DNA of 64,000 bases. Origin: Palaemon carinicauda (taxonomy: Eukaryota; Arthropoda; Malacostraca; Decapoda; Palaemonidae). Under the pieces are notes generated by a model that did not search any database, was not told where the DNA came from, and saw only the letters and a list, made by a program, of their open reading frames with translations. Positions 23,160-38,499 of this stretch are shown in pieces (position 1 is the first letter of the stretch; every line of letters starts with the position of its first letter). The stretch lies in contig NC_090745.1 in assembly GCF_036898095.1 (NCBI RefSeq), positions 78,152,130 to 78,216,129 of the forward strand. Reading direction: 5' to 3'. The position numbers were made by a program, and so were the translations under genes.

Positions 23160-26100
23160 TAGCTTCATCAGCTTCATCATTCTCAGTATCAGGAGCAGAG
23201 CAGTTTTTGCAGAGCAAGCCTTTGCATACCTTGCATACAAGACTGCACGGCAAACCAAATTTTCTGCAAGAACAGTTCCTATTAGAGAAATCAGTTTTAC
23301 AGCCACAAAGTATGGCATCTAACAAAGTGTCAGGTGCAGCTTTTTTTTGTGTTAATTATTGGCACAAGGCCTTCTCAAGTCATTTTGTATCAAAATTTCT
23401 CAGCTCACCATTATTAACACCAGTAGTTACCATCCTTTCAAACAGTAATAAAGGATCGACGCTTGCAGTCTTGGAACCTACTTTGAAAGACACTTTCTTG
23501 GCCATGGTTTTCACTTAGTCTTTTCTTTTAAACGAATACTCAGTCACTAGTTTATTGTTCATAGATTTCAGATTTTTTCTTCCGACTTCTTGGCATTTAT
23601 CTACATTAATAGATTGATCAGGTTCTACATCAGTAGCTATATTTTGCAGAGCTTGTTCCTCTCTAAATGGTGTTTTTTTCCTTGAGAAAGTCTATGAGTT
23701 TGTCGATAGCAATGATTCTATATATCTACACGTGATACTCGTCGTCCATACCTCCTCTTGTCATACCTCCATTTGTTTTTATTGCTCTCATAAGGCACTG
23801 TTCAATTATTACATCTTTGCCTAATCCTGCCCAGACTCGGGCTGACCTTCTGACCGTGTAAAAGACCAGAAAGATATACCTTTTGATAAATCTTCGGCTG
23901 AGTATTTGGTGAATCTAACATTCTGTTGATATAGATATTCAATCACGAGTTGTACTGACAGTGGCCAGTCCCTGCAAGGTATGGAAGCATCTCGATCTGA
24001 CTTTTGATTCCAAGTTTCCAGTCGGCAATTCGCTCTGACCAAATAAAGGAATGCATGATTTGAGTCATTTCTAGATACTGAAACCACAATCTGGCTGTTC
24101 TGGTGTCCTTGGTTTGTTCTTGAACTCATCAACTTTATTATTGATCCATTTCAAAGACTCCGAGGATTTTACTTCTTTCCATGAAGTATCTCCAGTCATA
24201 GCTTTATGGTACACCTTTTTCAGTTCATCAATAGCATCAGATATCTTACTATTTATGTTATCAGTTTTCATTGGTATTTCTGCAGAAGATGTTTGACTAG
24301 TGTCACATATTTCAGAGACTGAGGCAGCAGATAATGCTTTGTCGTGATTTCCATAGATTAAGTGTTGTTTAGTTTCTTCATTTAACGATGATGGGGTTTC
24401 CTCTGGGATTTCCTTATCATCATTTCTAGTAGTCTCTGACTTTGTGTGGTTTTCTTCATTAATGGGTGGTGGGATTTCCACTGGGATTTCCTCATCATCA
24501 TTTCTTGTAGTTTCTGATTCCATCTGTGTAATTGTAGTAGTGTCATCTTGAACAGGTAAGTGCGGAGGTACTGACAATTAGCTTGGATGTGAAGCTCAGA
24601 TATTATCACCACGGAAGGAGGAAAGTTAAATCTGACAATTCAGGTACAGGAACTGAAAGAGCTTATGATACAATTATGGAATTCAGAGCTGATGGCAGGC
24701 GTTGGTGACCTCTGACGACTCGAGAATATGCCTTGCCAGTGAGCATACGTTTGACTGAGTTCTTAGTATAAATAATCTCAAACAGTTCTTCAAGACCTAA
24801 TCCTTCCATTACAAGTCCAATGCTTCCAAGGAAATTAACAAGACCATGAAAGCCTCTCATGGATGTAATTATGTCATACAAGAGACTGTCAGAAGTTTGC
24901 TTAAGGATGACTTGCAAAGCTTTTTTCCACAAAGGCTGATCAAAGGTAATGATAGGACCAATGTCATATCTCTCTGTGTGGTCTGGTACATGATGAAGGG
25001 TTGAATAACCACAGTCTCTGCCTCTAGAATCCATGTTAATCAGCTGCATGAATTGAACAGAACAAATAGGAAGGTTAGGGCCACCTACTGTGGAATGAAC
25101 CACTTGCATTGTACCACTTCATGAAGGATGATCTATGCAAAGATGTAGTGAAATGACATGAAGCTGGTCCATGGCTATAGCATCAGAGGTGTCATACCCA
25201 AAATAAGGTATAAGTGTACAAGTCAGCTCACGGAAACCAGCTGTAGGAGGAGGTAAGTGCTTAATTTCCACTCTTCCAACCTTAGCCACATTAACGACAG
25301 ATAATTTGATTCTCGGTACTTTGGTAGAGAATTTTCTACCTGGAGTGACTATGTTTATGACTCCCATTCCATTGAGTGTTGAATCCATCCAATGTACATA
25401 TCAATGATTAGCATTATCACATACATACTGAATGAGATCACCCTAAATAAATTGTGGGATATCTGTCCCTGTTACCATAGCTGCATTTCGTACATATTGC
25501 AGAATCAGCTAATATTCGGGACTTAAACCCATTGCACTCATGTAGTCAAATTGGAGCCTTAACCCTTAATGATGGTGCATTTGAACACCAAATCCTAACA
25601 ACAATGGAGGTATCAATTATCTAGGACAGGGTGCTTGCATTAGAACTTGTACACAAGATCCAATCATCCTCTCTGCGTCTTTTTCACTAATCATATTTCT
25701 AAGACTTACTTATACAGTTCTTGGGATGAATTTTATCGCAGGTTCCACACTAGAGATTTCTTCTGATGTAGTATAGTTTTTTTTGTCTTGTTTTACTCCT
25801 TTGATATCAATGAGCATAAGTTTCCCTGCTAAAGCACATATTCTTTTCTTTTCAACTTCAGGATCATCGTTTTGGGGCTTTTTATAGAATTCATTGATAA
25901 TTTCTGATACCTTGGTTATGAAGGTTACTATATTTTGCTTTCCGTCTAATTCTGATTTAACAACTCTTTCTCCAAGATGCTACTGAAGCTCTGATTTCAT
26001 GAATGTGAAAGCATATGGTTTTACTCCCTTTTAGAAGAAACATTCCCATGAGATAGATAAGCCCTGAGATGGAAAACTGTTCATCATCATGCTGCTCTAA

Positions 26101-26541
26101 TTATTCAACAACTCTTAAATGCTGTGACTTTGGTTCTATCAACTTTCTTCCCAGCTTTACGTGGTCGACCACGACGTAAAAATCTACCTTCTGTGTTTTG
26201 AGCAACGGAAGAAAATCCAATAGGGATTCCTTTTCCTGTGACAAATTGATCTACATTGGTCATGGTAAACTGCCTCAGCTGCAAACAAATCCTGAGGATA
26301 CTCAATTCGTCCCCTCACATCCTGGGCCCACAAATCATTGTTACGAGTATCACAATGTAGGCGTTGTCTGTTGAATGGTTGAAGTTGAAACGTGAACAAG
26401 ATCTGTACCCTCTCTCCAACCAGTGTATGCACTTTTACAACCACAGTAGTAGCAATAATTCTGTATATCATATGCTTTTGAGCCTCGAGTCCTTTTACTA
26501 ACACCAGTTTCCTCATCATCACGTTTACATTTTTTAGTCAA
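23160..26541 (-). pseudogene. Decayed gene of an unnamed, probably mobile-element family (Cys/His module, AT-hook-like motif, Cys-rich C terminus)
   Basis: A chain of minus-strand open pieces reads as one protein. At 26,541-26,184 lie YCYYCGC and then AAEAVYHDQCRSIC, a Cys/His zinc-type module. RRGRPRKAGKK, an AT-hook-like motif, follows at about 26,180-26,150. At 25,388-24,663 is a conserved core including MRGFHGLVNFLGSIG and LTGKAYSRVVRGH. An acidic spacer lies at 24,577-24,071 and SVDPLLLFERMVTTG at about 23,470. The C terminus at 23,312-23,180 is Cys-rich (CGCKTDFSNRNCSC, then CSLVCKVCKGLLCKNC). Frameshifts and stops fall at least at about 25,110, 24,600, 23,800 and 23,390. From memory the layout resembles a multicopy uncharacterised family of invertebrate genomes. 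I cannot name it or assign a catalytic activity. Confidence 0.6.
24071..24577 (-). pseudogene. Acidic spacer of the unknown-family gene with internal repeat
   Basis: This is the longest open piece of the decayed gene (168 codons). Residues near 17-67 contain two copies of a ~26-residue acidic block, SETTRNDDEEIPVEIPPP and SETTRNDDKEIPEETPSS, a tandem duplication of about 75 bases. The rest is a polar helical region (ISDAIDELKKVYHKAM). The following open piece (24,132-23,821) overlaps it in another frame, so the junction is a frameshift. Confidence 0.5.
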
Positions 26542-27000
26542 AGCGATATACTTCTCATTTATATATTTTTACTGTGCATGTTTTATGAAGAACGTGATTC
26601 CCGTAAAACTTTCGACCATCATTCCTCAAAGTACATGCTTCTTTGATCACCTACAGGCCCCTGTCACCTATCACAGTTGTTTCTCCATTCCCTTCCAAGT
26701 TCTTGAAGTATATTCAACATACTTCTTCACTCATTTTGACCTGAATCATATAGAAGAAATTATGCATGAAGCAGTAAATCCCAATACCATTGCAATGTGG
26801 CTTTTCTTATTACCCTTTCATTTAAATATTTGTTTATTCAGAGGACTAAGAATTAAGCCCATAACCATAAATTGTTCGTATTCTATATGATGTATGTAGC
26901 CCACCGTTAGTTATTAGTAAAGCAGTTGATTCTAGGTAACTTCAATTTTTCACCATACTTGAGATGAAAACAACATGAAGTTAATAAAAATAAATCAATA

Positions 27001-27273
<273 letters not shown>

Positions 27274-27699
27274 TTCTTGTGAATGCATTTCCACGAGGTC
27301 GTGTTTTGGTCAACGCAATAATCAATATCTCAACTTACTATGGGTCAATTTTCAAAATTTAAAAACTCATGGACTAGACATATTGAGCATTTCAATCGTA
27401 TATTATATATTAGCATAGTCAAGAAAAATGATAATTGAAAAATAAAAAAAAAAATTGGCCGACCCTAATTCGGCTATTTTTCACACATTTGTATAAAATC
27501 ACTTGTAAAATAGGAGTTATTATGTCCTACCAATTAAAACTGTTTTTTTTATTTGCAATGTTAGTAATGAAAAACAAAACATTTGCACCTCACTAATGCA
27601 GTCTAAATGATATCCAGAACAAAAATTGAAATTTACCATTGATTCGAAGATTTTTAATCATTTCAAAATCTTGCTTCAGGTTAGACGCAATAATTTTAT

Positions 27700-27812
27700 T
27701 TTTCACCTACCAATTTTGGTAATCTTTTTTTTTTTTTTTTAATGAAATGTGACAAAATTTCCAACAATTTGGTATATAACACATAAACAGTGCAATTTGT
27801 GGTGGGTACCTA
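27700..27812. repeat. Inverted copy of the 22,221 repeat
   Basis: The reverse complement from 27,812 reads ACCCACCACAAATTGCACTG, then TTTATGTGTTATATACCAAA and AAATTTTGTCAC. This matches 22,223-22,290 at roughly 80 percent by eye over ~70-100 bases before decaying. It lies upstream of the unknown-family gene, 5.5 kb from its partner. Confidence 0.65.
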
Positions 27813-28941
<1,129 letters not shown>

Positions 28942-29623
28942 TCCACATTCTAAACCAGTGATTCATACCCTAGTAAGTAGCTTGTGCAGTCAGTACACAC
29001 ATGAGCAAAGTTAGCTTTTGTGCACATTGTCCTTATGAACATAGCTCGAGAGTAGAGACGAAGAATGCATTGCATTACCATAATAAAATATACTGTATAC
29101 GCAACTGGCTTGCTTTATTTGATATATTAAACATGCTGACTAATAAAGTTGTAGATTCGGTATGCCTGGCTCTATAGCCAAGGACAAACTCTTGTAGTGC
29201 TGAAATATTTCAACCTGTCCAGAGTTATCAAATTATAAGGAAATGTAAACAAAGTTGCACTTCATGCAGAGTACTACACAACCTTCTTTACTTACACTTA
29301 CGAAGGTAATACCTGTCTATAGGTCAGGTTAATTACACGTTCCCAATGCTAATTTCGAACATCTAACTAGAAATCCCTAAGTTGCAAATGAAACAAACAC
29401 TGTACAAATTTATAAACACTTGTTTAAAAGGCTGTAAAGTAAAAATAAAATATATAGTTTAGTAATATCACATTATTGTGTACAAACAGACAAGTTAACT
29501 GTGTCTGATCTCATTCATAAGGTGGAAAGATTTAAACGGATTTCCCAGTTGTTGCCACGTCTCCAGAGATCATCAACTTACCTTCTTTCTTCAATCCTGC
29601 TCCCCCTCCTTAAACCTCTCTCT

Positions 29624-29630
<7 letters not shown>
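28942..29630. other. AT-rich region, no gene recognised
   Basis: No supported feature. Confidence 0.4.

Positions 29631-29684
<54 letters not shown>
29631..29684. repeat. (CT)n microsatellite
   Basis: CT dinucleotides preceded by a C run. Confidence 0.9.
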
Positions 29685-29687
<3 letters not shown>

Positions 29688-31090
29688 CTATATAAATTGG
29701 TATATTTCCGAAATTATAACCAAAATTATTTTTAGCTTTTGTTCCACACCACCAATAAGGTAAGATTCAAGGCGTATTTTCTGTGTAAAGGTCTTCCCCC
29801 TTTTAAATGTAGGATATGAACAGGGGCTCTGTCACGATCTTAAAATCGTTACAGGTTCTTTTAATAATTGAAATAAAAAATGGTACGACAACAGCCAAGT
29901 AAAACATGGAAATGAATATCAAAAGAAACTCACGCAAAAACACAACACTTCTTCGCTTACTTTGACTGACAAATCAAATCAATCAAAACATTAAAAGAAA
30001 AGGGGAACAGTCAGTAATGTAGAAATACTTAAGAAATAGGTTTCTGCTGCTGCTGAAATGATACTGGTACGGATACTTCAGGTTTGAGAACTTACCAGAA
30101 GGATGGCTGAAGTTCAGGCAAAACTGGCAAGATGACCGGATTTGAAGACGTCACAAAAAAGTGGCATTAAGATGGGACATCAAAAGTCGTCTCCAAGAAT
30201 TTGATGATAGTGTTGAGTTAAGGCAGGCTACAGTCAGTGCAGGCTACTTCTCAGCCATAGCAGAATTTTGGAGATAGGCATTTGTCGTCTGAAGGGAAGG
30301 TTGGAAACTGGCTCTATCAGACTTCTGGTCATCTCTGATTCTTATCTCGTCAGGACTTGGTTCTCATCTGTTTCGGACATAGTTCCTCTCTTGTCTTATG
30401 CCCTGTCCTATCTCTCCTGGACAATCTCTTCTTGAAATTTATATACCCATGTATGGGCGGAGTTGATTACAGTGGGCAGTAGTCATTTCCATAGAAGACT
30501 CTTTTTTAACAATTCTACATCTCTATTGGCCTCCTCAAAAACGCCCACTTCGATCATGCCATGGAATCTTTTAGAAGAAATCTCTGATGCAATCAGGACC
30601 ATGTATTAAGTCCTAACAAAAGGGTAACACTTGTCCTTCCATGATGACATATTTCATAAACAAGGATATCCATCGAGCTCGGTTTCTCAAAATATGCTGA
30701 CTCCACTGATTAAGACGATGACATCTAGGTCAAAACAGGACTCCCTTCATCACTGCTGGCGCTCTTCATCAAGGCTCGGTTTACTTTCAAAATGCAGACG
30801 ACAGTGAAGTGATGACAGATTTGACCAAACAATACAGTAGTCGAATCTCGCCTCGCTGCTCACACTTTGGGAATAGATATATTTGTCTTTTAATAACATG
30901 TCCCTTCAAAAGTATTGTATCTACCCATGACAGGCTCTCATGCTCATAAGCCAGAGTTATCCGCTACACATTCACTGACCTGTCCACTCGTGCAATGGAC
31001 TGTTTCCCTGCTACAAGCTCGTCATATTGCTACCTTCATGGCCAAGCTAAGGCAATTATCTACAATATGAACAGGTACTTCTTGAAAGAA
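29685..31090. other. No gene recognised
   Basis: Somewhat higher GC than its surroundings, but I see no coding motif. It contains a 24-base near-palindrome at about 29,831 (TGTCACGATC...GTTACA). Confidence 0.4.
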
Positions 31091-31091
31091 A

Positions 31092-31131
<40 letters not shown>

Positions 31132-31616
31132 GGTGTCAGGAAAATTTCTCGAATTCAATTGACCAAAAAATAATTTCTCGAACTATCATTTTCTCGAATG
31201 TCAATTACTCGAAAACAAACAAGTAAATTTCTCGACCACAATTGAAAGTATCCCATAAGCGCCAAAGACCAATTTATAAAGAGGCTATTAGCATTCTGTG
31301 ATGTCCTGTATGTACGGACGTACGTATAATGCACGATACACTGCACACCTATTTGTAATCACACTTTTACGTCATAAAAGATATTAACTTTATTTTTTTG
31401 AGATAAAATAATACAGTATGGAAAAACAAAGTAGAAAGAAAATGAGTGATACTAAAACAAGTGAAAATCAGAAAATAAAAAGAGACGAAGAGAGGCCTGT
31501 CGAAGAATATCTATGAAGTGAAGCATACAACATTCAATTTTGATTGTTTAAATTTTAATGCTGTATTTCATTCTAAATGATAATATTCTTATACATACAA
31601 TTAAATTGTAACCTTT

Positions 31617-32476
<860 letters not shown>

Positions 32477-32600
32477 ATATGGGGGAGTAGTTGAAGTGTA
32501 GGTTGGTGATCTGTGGAGACATGGCATCTGTGGGTGAATCCAGTTAAATCTAGGTCCCTCCCCTGTCATCCACTTCTTGATGCGTTGAGTATAGTATACA

Positions 32601-32960
32601 TTTTTGGGCTCAGGCCATGTCGTTCTGATGGAAGTTCCTAAAGGGTAGCTTTCTAGGGTAGCCTATATTTGACTACAGTGATATTCCCAGAGAATTTTAC
32701 CTTAAGGTATCCAGAATTCTAACTCCTGGAGCGAATATCCCTAATTAAATCTAACAGGGATATTGCATAATATCAGAGAACGTATTCTTGACACGTCACA
32801 TAGCTATCTTCACCCCGAACAGTATTAACGCTGCGAGGGGTTACAGTGACAAGAATCTGAAACGGGAATGAAAAGAGAGCCGTTCCCAAGGATTCTCTCC
32901 TATTACGTTTCCAGTGCGTATTTGACGAAGGTGGCAGCGCCATCTCCATTCCTATTCGTG
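32601..32960. repeat. DIRS-A left inverted terminal repeat
   Basis: Begins TTTTTGGGCTCAGGCCATGT and is the inverse of 40,504-40,836. Shared blocks include TTCTAACTCCTGGAGCGAAT and 'gacacgtcacatagctatct'. Confidence 0.9.
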
Positions 32961-33026
32961 TAGCTCTACTACTCGGGTGTTTTCCCTTGTGTTCTCTCGT
33001 ATTTTTGGATTTTATTCAACGTTATG

Positions 33027-33098
33027 ATGCTTTTTCCGGCCCCTTCTGCCTCTGGAAAGTTGAGTATTATCTTTACTTTGTATAAATGTAAGCTCTTG
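33027..33098 (+). pseudogene. DIRS-A putative gag exon 1
   Basis: From the second ATG of an ATGATG, 24 codons end in KLSIIFTLYKCKLL. They align codon for codon with the putative exon 1 of DIRS-B (KLSIVSVMYKCRLL). After TTG the splice donor seen in B (GTAAAA) is replaced by TCGTTTT, so A could not splice here. Confidence 0.45.
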
Positions 33099-35157
33099 TC
33101 GTTTTGAATTAAATTAAGAGTGATTTTAACGTAAACAAGAGCTGTTGCCTACCGGAGGCATCCTGGATGCTGTCGCTTGCTATATATGGGTCATTTAGTT
33201 AGCCAGAGCGACGTTCCCGGTTTTTACGCTTTAATAAATCTAGCTATTTAGCTCCTCAAGGAATTCTTATATAATGCCGTTAGTTTTCAGTTCGGTGATT
33301 TAGGTAACCGATCTTGCCCTTCGCGAGTCTTAGTAGCCTGGACGTCTGGCCCTGGTACTTTCATGCATAATATAAGTTTTCCGAGTGTTATGTTATTGAA
33401 GCTAGGGGCAAATATTTTATTCATGTAAGATATTGTTGAATTTTCCTCTACAAGATTGTTTACGAGAGAGTTTCGGTGATTTAGGTAATCGATTCTCACC
33501 GCACCTAGGCTAGTAGCCTATGGGGCTTTAGTATACTCTCGCACACATCCCCGGTTGTTCTTTCCTCCTCCGGAGAATAAGTTCAATCCCTTTCTCCCTC
33601 TGAGTAAGCCTTAGGCATAGTCCTAGTGGTTCTATCTGAATAACATTCAGGTATAACTATACTATGATAGGTCTGTCCCGACCCACTAACGAGAGTATCT
33701 GGTTTTTGAGGTTGGGACAAAACATCAGAGTTTTAGTCTGTGGTCTGCGTCTTCCTAGCATAGAGAATGAGTTTCCTTTGCTAGGTTAGGTGCAGAGACA
33801 GGAGGCTTTGCTTCCCTAGCCCACATCTGAAGGATTCTGTACCAGATGATTCCTTCTTCTAGTGGTCTAGCAGACTGTCCTGTGTGGTTATTCTCGGGCC
33901 GGAGAATGAGTTTTCTCCGTTGCCTGGCGAAATAACTACACGTATCTTGGTTCTGGTATGGAGGAGGATAGCAAGTATTGCCATCCTTCCTCCCTATAGA
34001 CAAACTCTAGGTTAGGATGAGCTTCCCTAACTGCTGGGTGTGTCTCATACTAGAACAAAGTTTACAGGACCCTTATCCCGTTCCCCCCTCTCTTTCTTAG
34101 TGATGGCCTAGCCATCACATCTCTTAGCCAGTCCTACTTCTGTACCTAGTATAGGTTAGGATGGGGGACTGGCTCAGCTCTCTGCCGGCCGGCAATAACA
34201 TGCAGGCTGGTAGAGACCCCTTTTTCTTCTGCAGAGTGAACCCCAGACCTCCCTTGGTCTCCCATCCATGTCTGCTGGTAGAGCCCGGCAGGCTATGGAT
34301 ATATAGGAAGCCTGAATGCTACATTCTCCCCTTCCATATGTTCACTCGTTCTGGATGAAGGTTGTATGGCAATGCCACCTTATAACCTTACATCTATACT
34401 GTTTCTCTTGTTAGTGTTTTGTACTCCTAGCCCGACTGCCGGCTTAAACGGCTGGCAGCCGGGTAAGTGGAGGTTCTCTGGTTCGTAGTCACTGCTGGCT
34501 GTCATGGGTATCACTACCTTTGCCTGCCGGCAGTAGAACCACATCCCGAGATCTGCTGGCCACTATGTTTAGCGGCCAGCAGTCGGGTGCTAGTGTTTTC
34601 AGTTGCCGGCCGGCACACATTTGCGAACCAGTGAACTGCCGCCTATTAGTTAAAGGTAGCATACCTTTGAACTATACAAGGGTAAATGCCTGCCGGTACG
34701 TGCTGGCGTGTGCTGGCCGGCACGACAGCATGCGATGTACAGTAGTTACTATATTTGTAATGTAGTACACACTGCATTAATAAAGCTACAGTACAGAGTT
34801 TGTTGTAACACTAAAGTTCTTCCAACATACTTAATGTTATCTTGTACACCTTTTGTTGAGACCGTACAATATATAGAAAGTGAGTTCTTTCTGTATTCAT
34901 TCTATCCAGTATATTAAAACTTTATTTCAAGGTGTGAGCCACACCTTCACTTTCCACTTAGGAAAATATATAAGGTATTCTAGAATAAGAATTAACCTTA
35001 GTTTTAATATCTTGGGAGGTTACAGCAATTGGCTGGGCAGGAAATACAAGTATATGTCTTTCCTTCTTTCTTTCTTAGCTTTACTATATAAGCTACATGT
35101 ATTAACAATAAATGAAAAGCCTTCACTTGATACTCATGGATTTTCTTCTCTTTACAG
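33099..35157. other. DIRS-A leader/intron region with GCCGGC palindromes
   Basis: Noncoding region between exon 1 and gag. It contains a direct repeat (GTGATTTAGGTAACCGAT near 33,296 and GTGATTTAGGTAATCGAT near 33,475). A GC-rich patch at about 34,170-34,730 has repeated GCCGGC/GCCGGCCGGC motifs. It ends in a pyrimidine-rich tract and AG at 35,156-35,157. Confidence 0.6.
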
Positions 35158-37023
35158 CAGGTCCATCCGAAGTGCGGGAGTATGTTCTGCAATGTCCGCA
35201 GTAAGAACTTCTGTGGACATGAGTTATGCAGGAGGCATGTTTCATATATTCTAACCTGATTACCGAGGCATTTGACACCCCTAAGCGGAGTCAAGGATCC
35301 TGTTAGAGAAAAGTTGCGAACCTGGGTGAGGAGTTTTCAGAGGCCCCTACCTTCCAAACGACAAGATGAGGGCCTACCTTTTCCCTAAGGCATCGACTGA
35401 TGCAGTCATCCTTCAGCCTCATGAGGAGATACCAACCGTCCAGAATCCAGTAGATTCTGAAATCTCGGCCGCCCTTCAAGACATCCAATTGGACGATAGG
35501 ATGTCAGAGGTGTCGGATCATACAGAGAAGGACCTTCTGGGAGAAGGTCATTAGGAGGAGCTGACCCAGGCTCCAGAAATAGAAGAGGAATAAATCGACG
35601 AGGTGTCGGTTACATCGGTTCCGTCCCCAGAACTTGTTCCCTCTACATCGTCTGCTATCCCAGATGATCTGGGAAGGACTCTTTCTTCTATTATTAAAAT
35701 GATTCAACAAATACAAAAGAAGAATGATGAAAATGAAGCTGCGATGAAACTGGAGATACGCAGACTCGCAGCATCACGTGGGCCCCATAAGCGACTCAAC
35801 GTGAAGGATCTTCCTTTGTGCTCGGATACCAACCCTTGGAGGTATGCCGAACACATGTCAATGACAACCGGGAGGATTATTATATCGAAGAAGTTGGGCT
35901 CAATTCCCCTGGAAGACGTGGAATTTTGGCCCAACAAAGACTCTTACCCGGACTGCTATGTCCTTCTTAGGAAGGAGCCAGCCTCAAAGGAGGAAACAGA
36001 GCAGAAGGAGGTCATAGTCCTTGACCATAGTAATGCACAGGCATTACTAGCGAGCTCGATGAAAGAGAGGGGCTTCACGAACTCAAAGGTGCCAGCTTTG
36101 AGTAAGAAGCTTCCCTCCTTTGTGGCCTCTCTAACCAGAGCCTTTCCCTTCATAGAAAAGGGATATAAGGCAGCCTTGAAGGCGGCGAAGGCAAGGAAAC
36201 CATGCCCCTCCATGGAGGAATGCAAGCCGTTATCCCTGACCTTGCCGTTGGACCAAAAGGACTGGAAGGACGTTCACCTTACCTTCTCTGTCGGGAAGTT
36301 GGAAGCTGATATTGCCGAACGTCAGTTTGGTGAGGGACTTCCAAAGCTGTTGGAGTTTCTCTTGCGCAGAGGGCAGGAGACGAAAGAAAGACTTGCGGCA
36401 TCGATGTCGTTGCAAACGATTTAAAAAAAAAAAAAAAACGATGGCAAGTGACCCCAAGAAACAGGACACGTTCATGGTAGTGGCCAAAACCCATCTGGCC
36501 ACAGTTACGAAGGATCTCTTTAGCTTTATTAAAGCTAGGAGAGCCTGTAGAGAGTTCGTGTTCGCCTCGGCTGCGGTGAGGCACGAACCGAGTAGACTGA
36601 TTTCTTCTTGCATATGGGGTAAAGACCTCTTTTCCAACGAAGTAGTTAAAGAGGTAGTAAACAAAGCCGCCACGGAGAATAGGAACCTTCTCCAAAAGTG
36701 GGGCTTAAACCTTAAGAGAAGTCTTCTCCGGATGAGGGTCCCCACCCAAGAAGAAGACAAAAAGGCCTAGGCTATCCTCTTGGCCGGCTAAGCCCTACCG
36801 ACAGCAACAACAGCAACTTCCTGTGACCGCGGTGCCTCAGATAGTGGCACAACCTCCAACCACGTACCACTTGGTACCTCAACATTTGGCGACACAATCG
36901 CCAGTTTTTAACCCAGCCTTTGAAAGGCAGACTTCTTCCTTTCAATCAAAAGCTAGAGAAACAGCCAGAGGTTCTTCTAGACGCCCTTCAAGGGGAAGGG
37001 GATTCAGGGGAGGACGCGGTTAA
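35158..37023 (+). pseudogene. DIRS-A gag remnant
   Basis: Aligns with the DIRS-B gag throughout: CGSMFCNVRSKNFCGHELC at the start, RAYLFPKASTDAVI, the conserved core (KRLNVKDLPLCSDTNPWRYA, TFSVGKLEADIAERQFG) and a C-terminal RGSSRRPSRGRGFRGGRG. Lesions: a deletion just after the N-terminal Cys cluster, a stop at 35,552, and an A-run at 36,422-36,437 that terminates and shifts the main open piece (35,603-36,424). A second open piece continues at 36,437. Coiled-coil potential lies at about 35,690-35,770. Confidence 0.85.
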
Positions 37024-38214
37024 GGAGGCAAGGCCTCAGGTCCACAATGGCAGAAGCGAGATGCTTCCAGTAGGAGGGAGACTACATCTATTTAGGGATC
37101 GTTGGACCTTCGATCCCTGGGCCCACAGCCTAATAAAGAATGGACTAGGTTGGGGCTGGAGCAGTCCTCCACCTCCATTTCCTCAGTTCTTCCAACAATC
37201 TACCCCCATTCTGGAAGAATATGTGCAAAAACTCTTAGTGAAAAGAGTAATTCGAAAAGTAAAGTCCATCAAGTTCCAAAGCAGGCTGTTTTGTGTTCAA
37301 AAGAAGGACTCAGAAACTCAGAGTCATTCCGGACTTGTCGCCACTCAACAAAGTTCATAGTGAACTACAAGTTCAGGATGCTCACACTTCAACACAAAAG
37401 GACGCTACTGCCCAAAAAAGGGCATATACAGTCTCCATAGACTTGGCAGACGCTTATTGGCACGTTCCAATTAATCGTCACATCTCCTCCTACCTAGGGT
37501 TTGAGTTACAAAGAAGACTTTACGCCTTCAGAACCATACCATTCAGGCTAAACATAGCCCCAATTATTCTCATGGAGCTTGCGAACGCAGCCATCCATCA
37601 ATTACGCCTAAAGAGAGTCCAAGTAGTGGCCTACTTGGACGACTGGCTGGTGTGGACAGCATCTAGGACAGAATGCATGCAAGCCTCTAAGATAGTGATC
37701 CAGTTCCTAGAACATCTGGGATTCAAGATCAACATCAAAAGTCTTGACTATCTCCAGCTCAAAAAAAAAAGAAAAAAAAAATTCAATGGTTGGGAATCCA
37801 TTGGAATTTGGAGTCACTTCAACTTTCTATTCCTGGGAAGAAGAGGAAAGAAATAGCAGGATCTGTCAAGAGACTATTGATATCCAATCAGATATCAAGA
37901 CGCGAACAGGAGAGAGTGCTGGGCTCTCTACAGCTTGCTTCCATAACAGATTCAGTGCTAAGAGCACAGCTAAAGGATGCAACAGGAGTCTGGAGATAAT
38001 GCGCATCAAACGCGCGAAGAGATCTGATGAGACCACTACCGACTCGGTGAGATGCTTGAATCGACAAGGGTCGGGATCACCTCGGATCAACAAAGTGATG
38101 TTGGCCATACTCCGTTTGGCGGAAAGAAAGAAATGGCACCTGTCAGCAGTTCACATTCAATCGGTCCGCAATGTGACAGCGGACGCTCTATCCAGGTTTA
38201 CACCGATAGAGTAA
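36950..38214 (+). pseudogene. DIRS-A reverse transcriptase/RNase H remnant
   Basis: RT motifs remain: SIDLADAYWHVPI at about 37,431, TIPFRLNIAPII (motif B, degraded) and VVAYLDDWLVW (YLDD) at about 37,630. An A-rich insertion at 37,760-37,781 breaks the following block. After GVWR at about 37,990 the sequence jumps from the equivalent of B residue 359 to TDS at B residue 450. The RNase H segment with two catalytic acidic residues is therefore deleted (about 270 bases). NVTADALSRFTPIE survives at 38,168-38,212. Confidence 0.85.
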
Positions 38215-38499
38215 GAATGGTCCCTAGATGCAGGATCGTTCTCCCTCAGCTTGAGCCAAGTCCCGGAACTGCAGATAGACCTCTTTGCGACGAAAGACAA
38301 CAAGTAGAATGTGTCCCAGTACGAGGATACGCTAGCGGAAGCACTGGACACTATGTCCCTAGACTACAACAGATGGTCCAGGATTTACCTGTTCCCTCTG
38401 CACAACCTCCTTTGAAGATCCTCAATATGAGATCCTTCAAAAGGAAGGCGGCAATAGTGGCCCACAAGTGGCCAATCAGCGTTTAGTTCCCTCTGGCAT

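Noticed and set aside
29831..29854. TGTCACGATC...GTTACA as the start of an LTR
   Set aside because: It is a near-palindrome of 24 bases with no matching second LTR, primer-binding site or pol sequence nearby.
36230..36760. Long minus-strand frames opposite DIRS-A gag
   Set aside because: They are antisense shadows of the gag coding sequence; similar frames lie opposite the DIRS-B ORFs.
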